Shown piece by piece: positions 8,345 through 17,626 of a stretch of DNA of 52,077 nt. Position numbers and translations under genes: made by a program. Origin of the DNA: Spirochaetales bacterium (lineage in GTDB: Bacteria > Spirochaetota > Spirochaetia > UBA9216); assembly GCA_003245835.1 (NCBI GenBank), contig QKCC01000213.1, positions 1 to 52,077 on the forward strand, read 5' to 3'. Numbering within the stretch: position 1 is the first letter of the stretch; each line of letters begins with the position of its first letter. The notes under the pieces are model-generated. The model saw only the letters and a program-made list of their open reading frames with translations. It made no database searches and was not told the DNA's origin.

Positions 8345-10463
8345 CAGCACAATAGCGTTTACCGGAAATCCAAACTGCGGTAAAAGTACTCTCTTCAATG
8401 CACTGACCGGGGCCCGGCAGCAGATCGGCAACTGGCCGGGTGTTACTGTTGAACTTGTGGAAGGGCAGTACCAGTATAATCAGAAAAACTATAAAATTGT
8501 CGATCTACCGGGAATATACTCACTGACGCCTAACTCGGAGGATGAAAAGGTTTCGAGGGATTATGTGCTCTCGGGAAATGCCGACCTTATTGTCAATATA
8601 ATAGATGCATCAAATCTTTCGAGAAATCTCTATCTTACAGCCCAGCTGATAGAAATGCGGGTTCCCGTAGTTGTCGTTCTGAATATGATGGATCTTGCTG
8701 AAAGCAGCGGTATTATTATCGATGTCGAACACCTTTCTGCCCATCTGAAATGTCCGGTTATCGGTGTCAGCGCAGTTAAGCAGGGCGACATCCGCAGGCT
8801 GAAGGATTTTATTGAAAACAGCGTACTTAATCCTCAAGTGTCAGATGTTAAACTGAAATATCCGAACGAAATTGAAGACCTCGTCTGTTCCTGGAAAGAA
8901 AAACTTGAGCCATTAGCCCGGCGTCTCGGATACAACCCGCGATGGACGGCACTGCGTCTGATAGAGGAAGATCCCGACATCATAAAAAAAGCGGTCGACT
9001 CGGGGATTTTTACGCTCACAGATATTGAGAGCGAACTCGGGAGAATAAAAAGCATACTTACGGAATCACCCGATATGGTCATTGCCGATTATGTTTACGG
9101 TGCGGTAAACGGTGTCTGCAGAGAGGTTGTCAGGCGGGAAAAAAAGTCGAAACCAGTAAGTGATATAATCGACACTTTTGCAATGCATCCGGTTCTCGGC
9201 GTTCCTGTATTTTTCGGCGTCATGCTTCTGGTTTTTCTGGTTACAATAGAAATAGGCAACATCTTTGTCGGCTGGTTTGATGCGGCGGCAGGCTTTATTT
9301 TTGTAGACAGCCTCGGGAATCTTCTTGATTTGATGGGTGCTCCGGAAATAATTACCTTTTTTATTGCAGAGGGAATCGGGGCCGGCGTTCAGATGGTTGT
9401 TTCTTTTATCCCGTTCGTATTTTTCATGTTTTTGATGCTTTCGCTGCTGGAGGACTCCGGCTATATGGCGAGGGCTGCATTTGTAATGGACCGGTTTATG
9501 GGAAAGATTGGTCTGCCCGGAAAAGCCTTTGTTCCGATGATTGTCGGCTTCGGCTGTACGGTTCCGGCAATCCTTGCAACAAGGACCCTGGACAACCGAC
9601 GGGACAGGATGATCACCGTTTTTATGGTACCTATGATGTCATGCGGCGCAAGGCTGCCTGTATACGCCCTTTTCGCGGCTGTTTTTTTCCCGCACAACGC
9701 CGGTCTGATTGTGTTTTCGCTGTATATGGCCGGTGTTCTGATCGCGGTCTTGTCCGGGCTACTGATAAAGCTGACGATGTTTCACGGAGAACCCTCGCAC
9801 CTGATCATGGAACTGCCCCGATATCACGTGCCGAGGGCAAAGCATATTCTGCTTCACACCTGGGCACGGGTGAAGGATTTTATAAAACGCGCCGGAAAGG
9901 TAATTATTATCGCAGTCTTTCTGCTTTCGATCTTTTCCGCATTATCATTAACCGGCGGGTTTGACCCGGAAAATGTCGCCGGCTCAATTCTTGCGCTGCT
10001 CGGCAGGACAATAACGCCTGTCTTTACCTCAATCGGAATCACAGCTGATAACTGGCCGGCAACGGTGGGACTGTTCACCGGTATTTTTGCCAAGGAATCC
10101 GTAATAGGAACAATCGGCGCGATATACAGTCAGATAGACGGAACCGCAGCAGGTGCCGGCCTCTCCGCACTCACGTCCCGGTTTACACCTGCGGCAGCCT
10201 ATGCCTACCTGCTGTTTATTCTTCTGTATATGCCCTGCATAGCTGCGGTAAGCACTGCCATGAAAGAAATTGGAAAGCTGTTCGGAGTGCTGCAGGCCTT
10301 ATATCTGACCGTTCTGGCCTGGATTGTTTCGACGCTTTTTTACCAGGCCGCCGAAGGCCGTGATCTCAGGTTTGCTGCTGTGGCTGCCGGGCTGATTGCC
10401 CTGATAATAATTGTCTGCAAGCTTATCGGCAGGGCCGGCCGCTCCGGTACGGAGTCTGTGTAA
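8328..10463 (+). CDS. feoB: Ferrous iron transport protein B (GTPase-permease)
   Basis: Inner-membrane Fe2+ importer with an N-terminal G domain. Motifs in order: G1 GNPNCGKST, the switch region GNWPGVTVE, G3 LPGIYSL, G4 NMMD and G5 SAVKQG, followed by the helical spacer domain. The C-terminal half has two gate-type repeats including GFGCTVPAILATRTL and the FAKESVIGT region. About 711 aa from the ATG at 8328 (MSDKNNSTIAF); the track start at 8301 only adds nine residues read through feoA. No FeoC is visible downstream. Confidence 0.95.
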   Translation: MSDKNNSTIAFTGNPNCGKSTLFNALTGARQQIGNWPGVTVELVEGQYQYNQKNYKIVDLPGIYSLTPNSEDEKVSRDYVLSGNADLIVNIIDASNLSRNLYLTAQLIEMRVPVVVVLNMMDLAESSGIIIDVEHLSAHLKCPVIGVSAVKQGDIRRLKDFIENSVLNPQVSDVKLKYPNEIEDLVCSWKEKLEPLARRLGYNPRWTALRLIEEDPDIIKKAVDSGIFTLTDIESELGRIKSILTESPDMVIADYVYGAVNGVCREVVRREKKSKPVSDIIDTFAMHPVLGVPVFFGVMLLVFLVTIEIGNIFVGWFDAAAGFIFVDSLGNLLDLMGAPEIITFFIAEGIGAGVQMVVSFIPFVFFMFLMLSLLEDSGYMARAAFVMDRFMGKIGLPGKAFVPMIVGFGCTVPAILATRTLDNRRDRMITVFMVPMMSCGARLPVYALFAAVFFPHNAGLIVFSLYMAGVLIAVLSGLLIKLTMFHGEPSHLIMELPRYHVPRAKHILLHTWARVKDFIKRAGKVIIIAVFLLSIFSALSLTGGFDPENVAGSILALLGRTITPVFTSIGITADNWPATVGLFTGIFAKESVIGTIGAIYSQIDGTAAGAGLSALTSRFTPAAAYAYLLFILLYMPCIAAVSTAMKEIGKLFGVLQALYLTVLAWIVSTLFYQAAEGRDLRFAAVAAGLIALIIIVCKLIGRAGRSGTESV

Positions 10464-10500
10464 GAAAACAGACAGAATTACTGCGGCTGCTATTTATTGG

Positions 10501-10529
10501 TTGTTCAGCATTGCATTTTGATTTACAAT
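10501..10529 (+). promoter_or_regulatory. Probable promoter of deoD
   Basis: TTGTTC and TACAAT with a 17-base spacer lie about 46 bases before the deoD start, in the gap after feoB. The match is moderate. Confidence 0.45.
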
Positions 10530-10575
10530 AACCCACAGTGCCTATCCGAAATCGACATTATTACAGGAGGATTCT

Positions 10576-11286
10576 ATGAGTCTACATATAGCCGCAGACA
10601 AAGGTGCAATTGCCGAAACGGTCCTTATGCCCGGAGACCCCCTGAGGGCCAGATACGCGGCGGATAAATTTCTGGAAAATGCTGTCTGTCACAATGAAGT
10701 ACGGGGAATGTACGGTTTTACCGGAACATACAAGGGAAAACGGATCTCGATTCAGGGTTCCGGAATGGGGCAGCCTTCAATAGGTATATACGCGTACGAG
10801 CTGATGTCGTTTTACGGTGCCAAAACTATAATGAGAATAGGCTCCTGCGGCGCTGTCCAGCCGCAGATAGAGCTGCGCGATATCGTTCTTGCCATGTCCG
10901 CTTCAACTAACGGCGGAAACAACAGGAACATCTTCAAGGGAATGGATTTTGCGCCCTGTGCCGACGCGGAGCTTTTTCTTACTGCCGCAAAAAAGGCGGA
11001 AGAAATGAAGCTTCGGGTACATTCCGGAAACATCCTGTCCTCCGACAATTTTTATGATGATGATCCCGAAATCTGGAAGCTCTGGGCTAAATTCGGGGTA
11101 CTCGCAATTGAAATGGAAACCTCCATGCTTTATACCCTTGCGGCGAAGATGGGAGTGAAGGCTCTTGCAATATGCACAGTCAGCGACAGCATCGTGAATG
11201 AGACCCTTCTTTCTTCCGAAGACAGGGAGCGGTCTTTTGATGAAATGATCCTTCTTGCACTTGAAACAGCTGTGGAGATTGGTTAA
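10576..11286 (+). CDS. deoD: Purine nucleoside phosphorylase (DeoD type)
   Basis: Phosphorolysis of purine (deoxy)nucleosides to the base and (deoxy)ribose-1-phosphate in purine salvage. At 236 aa it is the standard length of the hexameric DeoD class. Visible motifs are VLMPGDPLRA (phosphate site), GSGMGQPSIGIYAYEL, RIGSCGA, VLAIEMETSMLYTLA and the catalytic Asp region TVSDSI. A near-perfect ribosome site (CAGGAGG) precedes the ATG. It begins a run of rightward genes with small spacers. Confidence 0.95.
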   Translation: MSLHIAADKGAIAETVLMPGDPLRARYAADKFLENAVCHNEVRGMYGFTGTYKGKRISIQGSGMGQPSIGIYAYELMSFYGAKTIMRIGSCGAVQPQIELRDIVLAMSASTNGGNNRNIFKGMDFAPCADAELFLTAAKKAEEMKLRVHSGNILSSDNFYDDDPEIWKLWAKFGVLAIEMETSMLYTLAAKMGVKALAICTVSDSIVNETLLSSEDRERSFDEMILLALETAVEIG

Positions 11287-11308
11287 TTTCTAAATTACAG
11301 GAAATATT

Positions 11309-11800
11309 TTGTTGAAATTAGAGAGTGAGCTGCAGAAAGCTCAGAACGTATTTAAAGAAAATAAAAAACTCATTGAACAGCTTAAGCGGTGGAAGCGGAA
11401 GGACCTGGATGCCCTTTTTTTAAAGGCCCACGAAGAGGTTTTTGCCGAGATCGACTGTAGGGAATGCGGCAACTGCTGCAGTGCGCTCGGTCCGAAGATC
11501 AATAACCGGGACATCGAAAGACTTGCAAAGCAGATTAATATGCGGCCCGGAAAAATCAGGAAAAATTACCTCGATGTCGATGAGGACAATGATTTTGTTT
11601 TTCAGTCGATGCCATGTCCGTTTCTGAAAGAAGGCAATTTCTGCAGTGTATATGAAGCACGGCCGAAGGCCTGCGAAGAGTACCCGCATACCGATTACCC
11701 TAATATGCAGAAACGGCTTCATATAACCCTGAAGAACAGTCTGATTTGTCCGGGTGTGTATCGTATGCTTAATCTTATCAGACCTGAAGTAATGGATTAG
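11309..11800 (+). CDS. YkgJ-type cysteine-cluster protein
   Basis: A 163-aa cytoplasmic protein of the YkgJ/UPF0153 family, predicted to bind zinc or an Fe-S cluster; function is not established. The cysteine cluster CRECGNCC is near residue 50, followed by PCPFLKEGNFCSVYEARPKACEEYP, so eight or more conserved cysteines are present. The N-terminal ~35 residues are a charged, coiled-coil-like helix. Start is a TTG at 11309 with an AGGAA-like site upstream. Confidence 0.8.
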   Translation: MLKLESELQKAQNVFKENKKLIEQLKRWKRKDLDALFLKAHEEVFAEIDCRECGNCCSALGPKINNRDIERLAKQINMRPGKIRKNYLDVDEDNDFVFQSMPCPFLKEGNFCSVYEARPKACEEYPHTDYPNMQKRLHITLKNSLICPGVYRMLNLIRPEVMD

Positions 11801-11815
11801 CGGGGATGGTCCGGG

Positions 11816-12742
11816 ATGAATGATCAGGAAAGAAAATCACTGATAAAGAAGGCTTCCTGGGCCGGAATCGCCGGCAACGGCATTCTTGCGGTTCTGAAGA
11901 TCGGCTTCGGAACTCTCGGCGGCAGCGCAGCCCTTGTCGGAGCCGGGATTGATACGGCGACCGATATCGTTACATCCATGATAACCCTTGTTACGGCTAA
12001 TATTGCCGACAAACCGCCTGATCAGGAGCATCCGTACGGGCACGGCCGGGCTGAGACAATTGCGGCCAAACTTCTGTCTTTCATTATTATCACGGCAGGT
12101 ATTCAGCTGCTGATCTCTTCAGTTTCATCACTGATCCGCGGTGAAGAAAAGCTTTTGCCTGCGTTGTATGCTGTCTATATAACCATTGCAGCAATCCTCG
12201 CAAAGGTTTTCCTCTTCTTATTCAAAATCAGAATCGGGCGCAGGGTCGAGAGCCAGATGGTAATTGCCGATGCGATGAACATGAAGGCTGATATCGTACT
12301 TTCTACATCTGTACTGATAGGGCTTCTTTTAACACTGATAGCCGACCTGCCGGTTATAGATACGATCATGGCAGTAGGCGTCGGCTTGTGGATTCTGAAG
12401 AACGGAATCAGCTTGTTTATGGATTCAAATGATGAACTTATGGAAGGGCCCGGAGATCCGAGGTTATATAAAAGGGTTTTTGAGATTCTGAAGGATGTCA
12501 AGGGCATAACTAATCCGCACAGGGTAAGAATCAGAAAAATCAACAACATGTATGTTGTAGATCTCGATATCGAAGTGAACGGCCGCCTTTCCGTCAGGGA
12601 AGGCCACGCGCTTGCTGTGAAGGCTGAAGAAGCCCTCAGGGCAAATATCGAAAACCTGTATGATGTGCTGGTCCATGTGGAACCAGGCGGAAACTACGAG
12701 GGCGATGAGTGCTATGGTTTGACAGAGGAAAGCCTCGATTAG
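11816..12742 (+). CDS. Cation diffusion facilitator (CDF) metal exporter
   Basis: Inner-membrane divalent-metal/proton antiporter, 308 aa, with about six membrane segments and a C-terminal ferredoxin-like cytoplasmic domain (from ~residue 215, HRVRIRKINNMYVVDLDIEV). The TM2 metal-site aspartates are present (IDTATDIVTS), as is the HPYGHGR loop typical of the family. In TM5 the usual HxxxD of zinc transporters reads NMKAD, so the histidine is an asparagine. That hints at Mn2+ or Fe2+ rather than Zn2+, as inference. It starts 15 bases after the YkgJ gene. Confidence 0.9.
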   Translation: MNDQERKSLIKKASWAGIAGNGILAVLKIGFGTLGGSAALVGAGIDTATDIVTSMITLVTANIADKPPDQEHPYGHGRAETIAAKLLSFIIITAGIQLLISSVSSLIRGEEKLLPALYAVYITIAAILAKVFLFLFKIRIGRRVESQMVIADAMNMKADIVLSTSVLIGLLLTLIADLPVIDTIMAVGVGLWILKNGISLFMDSNDELMEGPGDPRLYKRVFEILKDVKGITNPHRVRIRKINNMYVVDLDIEVNGRLSVREGHALAVKAEEALRANIENLYDVLVHVEPGGNYEGDECYGLTEESLD

Positions 12743-12753
12743 TATACTGCCTT

Positions 12754-12783
12754 TTGGACGAATTAATCAGAGTGAATTATAGA
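12754..12783 (+). promoter_or_regulatory. Possible promoter of gpmI
   Basis: TTGGAC and TATAGA with 18 bases between them lie just upstream of the AGGAG ribosome site and ATG of gpmI. The leader would be only a few bases, so this is tentative. Confidence 0.35.
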
Positions 12784-12796
12784 TCAGGAGATACAA

Positions 12797-14452
12797 ATGG
12801 TAGAACCGTTGAAAAAAAATTCCAAAATAGAAAAGAGAAAGGGCCCCGTTGTGCTGGTAATCATGGACGGAGTCGGCTATGGGAAATATGAAGAGGGCGA
12901 CGGCTTCAAGGCTGCCATGACAAAAAATCTCGATAAGCTTATGGCTGAGCAGCCGACTGTTAAACTCAAAGCCCATGGAAAGGCGGTTGGGCTTCCGTCT
13001 GATGACGATATGGGTAATTCAGAGGTAGGCCATAACGCAATCGGATGCGGGCGTGTATTTTCACAGGGCGCGGCCCTTGTTTCGAATTCGATTGCGACCG
13101 GTGCGATGTTTGAAGGGAAGACCTGGAAAAAACTTACAGGAAACTGTGCAGAAAAGGGGTCGACAATGCATTTTATCGGGCTTCTATCCGACGGTAATGT
13201 TCATTCACATATAGATCACCTCAGAAAAATGATCGAAAGGGCAAAGGCCGACGGTGTTAAGACAGTCAGGGTCCATGCCCTGCTCGATGGACGTGACGTA
13301 GGCGAAACCTCGGCTCTTGATTATTTTGATCCGTTTGAAGAGTTCTGCGCCGGACTCAGTACAGACGGTTTCTCAGCCCGGATCGCCAGCGGCGGCGGAC
13401 GTATGGTAATAACAATGGACCGCTACGGGGCAAACTGGCAGATGGTCAGGCTCGGCTGGGAAATTCATGTACTCGGCGAGGGCCGTATGTTTGCCGCACC
13501 GCATGAGGCTATAGAGACGCTCAGGACGGAAAGCGGTGCGATTGATCAGGACCTTCCTCCGTTCGTAATAGCCGAAAACGGAAAGCCTGTCGGAACCATA
13601 GAAGACGGCGACTCGGTTGTATTTTTTAATTTCAGGGGCGATCGGGCACTCGAGATTACCAAGGCATTTGAATCAGGCGATGATTTTACCGAATTCGACC
13701 GGAAGAGGGTTCCCAAAGTTGAATACGCAGGGATGATGGAATATGACGGCGATATGCATATTCCCGCACAGTACCTTGTATCACCGCCCGCAATCGACAG
13801 GACTATGGGCGAATACCTTGCCGCAAGCGGGGTCAAATCATTTGCAATCAGCGAAACCCAGAAATACGGTCATGTAACCTATTTCTTTAACGGCAACAAG
13901 CTCGGCAAGTTCAGTGAAAACCTGGAAACCTACGAAGAAATACTCTCGGATATCGTGCCGTTTGAACAGAGACCCTGGATGAAATGCGCGGAAATCACTG
14001 ATCGTGTTCTTGAGGTGATCAAGAGCGGCGAATACGATTTTATCAGGATGAATTATCCCAACGGCGATATGGTCGGACACACCGGCGTATTTCAGGCTGT
14101 TGTCTGTTCCATGGAAGCCCTGGACCTCTGCATAGGCAGGCTCAGAAAGGCCGTTGAAGCAGCCGGCGGGGTCTTGATTCTTTCGGCTGACCACGGAAAT
14201 TCCGACGACATGTATGAGCATGATGCTAAGACAGGCGCAGTCAAGAAGAATGCAGACGGAAGCCCGAAGGCAAAGACGGCGCACTCGCTGAACCCTGTAC
14301 CATGTATAATCTATGACCCGTCGGGGGAGGGTGAATACAGCAGTCATCTTCGTGAAGGCCTTGGAATCAGCTCGCTTGCCGCGACAATTATTGAGTTTCT
14401 TGGTTATGAGGCTCCCGAAGGATACGATCCCTCGGTTCTCGAATACAAATAA
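12797..14452 (+). CDS. gpmI: 2,3-bisphosphoglycerate-independent phosphoglycerate mutase
   Basis: Interconverts 3- and 2-phosphoglycerate in glycolysis using two Mn2+ ions, without a 2,3-BPG cofactor. At 551 aa it has the expected length. The alkaline-phosphatase-fold motifs are VLVIMDGVG (metal Asp), the catalytic serine in DMGNSEVGH, the GRDV loop, MNYPNGDMVGHTG and the metal-binding SADHGNSDDM. The ribosome site AGGAG lies seven bases before the ATG. It is followed 18 bases later by pepD. Confidence 0.95.
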   Translation: MVEPLKKNSKIEKRKGPVVLVIMDGVGYGKYEEGDGFKAAMTKNLDKLMAEQPTVKLKAHGKAVGLPSDDDMGNSEVGHNAIGCGRVFSQGAALVSNSIATGAMFEGKTWKKLTGNCAEKGSTMHFIGLLSDGNVHSHIDHLRKMIERAKADGVKTVRVHALLDGRDVGETSALDYFDPFEEFCAGLSTDGFSARIASGGGRMVITMDRYGANWQMVRLGWEIHVLGEGRMFAAPHEAIETLRTESGAIDQDLPPFVIAENGKPVGTIEDGDSVVFFNFRGDRALEITKAFESGDDFTEFDRKRVPKVEYAGMMEYDGDMHIPAQYLVSPPAIDRTMGEYLAASGVKSFAISETQKYGHVTYFFNGNKLGKFSENLETYEEILSDIVPFEQRPWMKCAEITDRVLEVIKSGEYDFIRMNYPNGDMVGHTGVFQAVVCSMEALDLCIGRLRKAVEAAGGVLILSADHGNSDDMYEHDAKTGAVKKNADGSPKAKTAHSLNPVPCIIYDPSGEGEYSSHLREGLGISSLAATIIEFLGYEAPEGYDPSVLEYK

Positions 14453-14470
14453 ATATCAGCGGGAAATATA

Positions 14471-15958
14471 ATGGAAATAATCAACGGTCTTCAGCCGGAG
14501 ACATTCTGGACACATTTTTATAACCTTACCCGGATTCCGCACGAATCCGGTAACGAGGCCGGCGTCAGAAAATACGCGGCGGATTTTGCCGACAGGCACG
14601 GCCTTCAATATAAAATTGACGTGATTGGCAATATAGTTATAAAGCGGCCTGCATCTCCCGGAAAGGAAAACAGTCCTTCGGTGGTGATCCAGGGCCATAT
14701 GGATATGGTCTGCGAGAAAAACCGCGACAAGGTCCATGATTTTGCTGTTGATCCGATATCACTGGTTATTGAAGACGGCTGGCTCAAGGCCGACGGAACC
14801 ACACTCGGTGCCGATAACGGTGTAGCAGTTGCAGCCGGGCTTGCCGTGCTGGAATCGGATGAACAGCTGGGGCCGATCGAAGTACTGCTTACCGTCGACG
14901 AGGAAACCGGGCTGACCGGTGCTATGGAGCTGGACGAATCAATCGTTGATTCAAGGATCCTGATTAATCTTGACTCCGAGGAAGACGGCGTCATTTATGT
15001 AGGCTGTGCCGGCGGAAAGAACACTGAGGGATTTATTCCTGTCGACTTTGATGCGGTACCAGCCGGCTATAAAACTTACAGCATAGTGCTCAAGGGGCTT
15101 AAGGGCGGTCACTCAGGCGGAGAGATCCATATGGGCCGCGGAAATGCAAACATTCTGGGTGTCCGTTTCCTGCGCAAATCGGCAGAGAAATTTGATACCA
15201 GGCTTGCTTTTATTGAAGGCGGTGGCAAGCACAACGCTATTCCACGTGAATTTTTCGCGACTCTTCTGGTAAAAAATTCCGACGCTGCAGGCTTTGAAGT
15301 CTATGCCGCGGAGTATGCCGGTATAATCAAATCAGAGTTTAAGATTCCCGAACCGAACCTTGAGTTTTGGGCGAAGCCGGGTGATGAAAAAGCTGAGCAG
15401 GTTTATTCGATCGATTCTCAGAGAAGAATCTATGATCTTGTTTATTCAATTCCGCATGGAGTTATAAAGATGAGCCGGGTTCTTGAAAATCTTGTTGAAA
15501 CATCGACAAATCTCGCCAGAATAGAACTTCTGGTGAACGGCAAAGGCGTTGAGGGGGTAAACGATACGGGAGAAACCGAATTTTTCATCCTCTCATGTAA
15601 CCGGTCTTCGGTCGACACTGAATGCGACGATATTTCCGACCGTGTTGCTGCCTGCGTCAGCGCTGCCGGGGGAAGGTCGGAATTCTGCCATGAATACCCG
15701 GGATGGGACCCGAACCCGGATTCTGAAATCCTTAAAAAGGCTAAAGCCGCATATAAAAATGCAAACGGAACCGATGCAAAGATAAAAGCAATTCATGCCG
15801 GGCTGGAGTGCGGTGTAATCGGAAAGAAATTTGAAACAATGGACATGATTTCATTCGGGCCTGAACTTGCCGATGTTCACACACCAGGTGAAAAAATGAA
15901 AATCGATTCTGTAAAAAAAACGTGGAAATTCCTCATAGAATTACTTAGAATGGTGTAA
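14471..15958 (+). CDS. pepD: Aminoacyl-histidine dipeptidase (M20 peptidase)
   Basis: Cytosolic dinuclear zinc dipeptidase of the M20/PepD type, 495 aa. Metal and catalytic motifs: VVIQGHMDMVC (His and Asp), TLGADNGVAVA (bridging Asp), DEETGLTGA (catalytic Glu and metal Glu). The dimerisation-domain region (KGLKGGHSGGEIHMGRGNAN) lies between residues ~210 and 390. The C-terminus has HAGLECGV and SFGPELADVHTPGE, typical of PepD. Likely co-transcribed with gpmI and the following small gene. Confidence 0.93.
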   Translation: MEIINGLQPETFWTHFYNLTRIPHESGNEAGVRKYAADFADRHGLQYKIDVIGNIVIKRPASPGKENSPSVVIQGHMDMVCEKNRDKVHDFAVDPISLVIEDGWLKADGTTLGADNGVAVAAGLAVLESDEQLGPIEVLLTVDEETGLTGAMELDESIVDSRILINLDSEEDGVIYVGCAGGKNTEGFIPVDFDAVPAGYKTYSIVLKGLKGGHSGGEIHMGRGNANILGVRFLRKSAEKFDTRLAFIEGGGKHNAIPREFFATLLVKNSDAAGFEVYAAEYAGIIKSEFKIPEPNLEFWAKPGDEKAEQVYSIDSQRRIYDLVYSIPHGVIKMSRVLENLVETSTNLARIELLVNGKGVEGVNDTGETEFFILSCNRSSVDTECDDISDRVAACVSAAGGRSEFCHEYPGWDPNPDSEILKKAKAAYKNANGTDAKIKAIHAGLECGVIGKKFETMDMISFGPELADVHTPGEKMKIDSVKKTWKFLIELLRMV

Positions 15959-15978
15959 CAGGCCCGCAGGAGGTAGGC

Positions 15979-16299
15979 ATGAAGCGCACGGGTTTATTGA
16001 AGATACTGCATGATACCGCGTTTCCGGTTAACAGGATAGTTATTCATCCGAACACCGGGTTCGATCTTGGTTTCATGCAGCTCAAGTATGTATCGAATCT
16101 CTATATAAATACAGGAATTGAAGAGTTCAAGAACGGTACAGCTGAACCGTTCTGCAGCGTTGACATTATGCTACTGAATGAATGTGGACCGAACAATGTT
16201 GAAATGGCCCAGAAATTATGGGACCAGCTTGGAAGACCGGAAAAAGCGATCCTGGTCTATAATGAAGACGGAAACAGGCTGTTTCTGGCTGTAAAATAA
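15979..16299 (+). CDS. Hypothetical protein, 106 aa
   Basis: I do not recognise the family. The protein is short, soluble, with no signal peptide or membrane segment, and ends in alternating strands (AILVYNEDGNRLFLAVK). It contains one aromatic-rich stretch (FMQLKYVSNLYIN). Coding is supported by an excellent ribosome site (CAGGAGG, seven bases before the ATG), similar base composition to its neighbours, and its position 20 bases after pepD and just before a terminator. It is the last gene of the gpmI-pepD unit. Confidence 0.65.
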   Translation: MKRTGLLKILHDTAFPVNRIVIHPNTGFDLGFMQLKYVSNLYINTGIEEFKNGTAEPFCSVDIMLLNECGPNNVEMAQKLWDQLGRPEKAILVYNEDGNRLFLAVK

Positions 16300-16335
16300 A
16301 CTGAAGAATTCAGAAAACCGATTATCTGATTGATA

Positions 16336-16367
16336 AAAAAGCCGTTCGTCTAATCGAACGGCTTTTT
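16336..16367. terminator. Bidirectional intrinsic terminator
   Basis: Eight-base stem GCCGTTCG/CGAACGGC with a six-base loop, flanked by an A run on the left and a T run on the right, so it can end both the rightward pepD unit and the leftward flavodiiron gene. It sits in the 90-base gap between the two convergent genes. Confidence 0.9.
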
Positions 16368-16390
16368 GCACATATGCTGTAAAATGAGGA

Positions 16391-17605
16391 TCAGCTTTTC
16401 TTAATTGATCTGGCAAGCGCTTTTGCCTGTTTGACTGCCCTGGCAATTGTCTCCTCGTCGGCAGCACCCTGCCATTCAACCGGTTCTATGCATTCCCATT
16501 TGAGGTTTACCGTCAGTTCCTGAAACTGCTTCTGGGCACCACCGGACCAGCCGAACGAACCGAAGCGGAAAATCTTTCTGTTCATGACATGGCTTCTGTC
16601 GAAAATATCAAGAACATAGGCCATCGGCGGAAACATTCTGTATTCGTATGTCGGCATGCCGAAAATCAGTCCTGCTGATTTCCATGCATCCGCCAGAGCG
16701 AAAGATACATGCGTCTGCGGTACCCGGTGAACATTGATTTTTACGCCTTCTTCTTCAACAGCCCTGATAATCGGTTCTACAAGCTTTTCCGTATTGCCGT
16801 ACATACTTGACCATATAAAGGTGATTTCATCTTCCTCGGGGTTTGTGTTATATGACGCCAGCCTGCGGTAGTCTTCGATGATTTTGGATGGATTTTTCCT
16901 CCACAGAATTCCGTGTGACGGGGCAATGACCTTAATATCGAGTCCGCTGACCTTGTCGATTGCCTTCAGAACGAAACTGGAGAATGTAGAGACGATATTC
17001 GCGTAATAGCGCAGGGTCTCTTTATCATAAAACTCAGCCTCCTCCGCGGTGAGCTCATCGTCAAACACATGTTCTTCAACACGGCCGAACGATCCGAAAG
17101 CGTCGCAGGAAAACAATACACCGGTAGATTTTTCATAAGTGACCATAGTTTCCGGCCAGTGAACATTCGGCGCGTCCTCGAAAATAAGAGTCTTGCCGCC
17201 TCCGATATCCAGGCTGTCGCCCGATCCGACGGGAAATACATTATCCTCGATTTTATAGAAGGCCTTAATCAGCGGTACGGATTTTTTCGAGCAGTATATT
17301 TTCAGCTCAGGGTTCTGCTTCTTCATATCGGCAAGCCAGCCTGTATGGTCGGGTTCCATATGGTTTATTATAAGGTAATCGATTCCGCCTAAGGATGTCC
17401 CGGCGTCGGCAAGCTGCCCGTTTACCTGTTCAAGAGCATTGTCCCAGTCCTTGACAAGATCGATCAGTACAGTCTTTTCTCCCTTTACCAGGTAGGAGTT
17501 TATAGAGACCCCGTCCGGTATCGGCCAGATCCCTTCAAAAAGATCCTTATCCCCGATATTGGCGGCTATTCTGAATACATTGTCTGCAATCTGTATCGCT
17601 TTCAT
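16391..17605 (-). CDS. Flavodiiron protein (FprA-type A flavoprotein)
   Basis: Cytosolic enzyme that reduces O2 to water or NO to N2O, protecting anaerobes. At 404 aa it has the two standard domains. The N-terminal metallo-beta-lactamase domain has diiron ligands HMEPDHTGW (near residue 82), NVHWPETM, SCDAFGSFG and APSHGILWR. The C-terminal flavodoxin domain from ~residue 255 has the FMN loop SSMYGNTEKL and GSFGWSGGA. No rubredoxin domain is attached. It is 21 bases downstream of purQ on the same strand, which may be only adjacency. Confidence 0.93.
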   Translation of the reverse strand: MKAIQIADNVFRIAANIGDKDLFEGIWPIPDGVSINSYLVKGEKTVLIDLVKDWDNALEQVNGQLADAGTSLGGIDYLIINHMEPDHTGWLADMKKQNPELKIYCSKKSVPLIKAFYKIEDNVFPVGSGDSLDIGGGKTLIFEDAPNVHWPETMVTYEKSTGVLFSCDAFGSFGRVEEHVFDDELTAEEAEFYDKETLRYYANIVSTFSSFVLKAIDKVSGLDIKVIAPSHGILWRKNPSKIIEDYRRLASYNTNPEEDEITFIWSSMYGNTEKLVEPIIRAVEEEGVKINVHRVPQTHVSFALADAWKSAGLIFGMPTYEYRMFPPMAYVLDIFDRSHVMNRKIFRFGSFGWSGGAQKQFQELTVNLKWECIEPVEWQGAADEETIARAVKQAKALARSIKKS

Positions 17606-17626
17606 AAGTTCTCCGTTAAAAAATAT

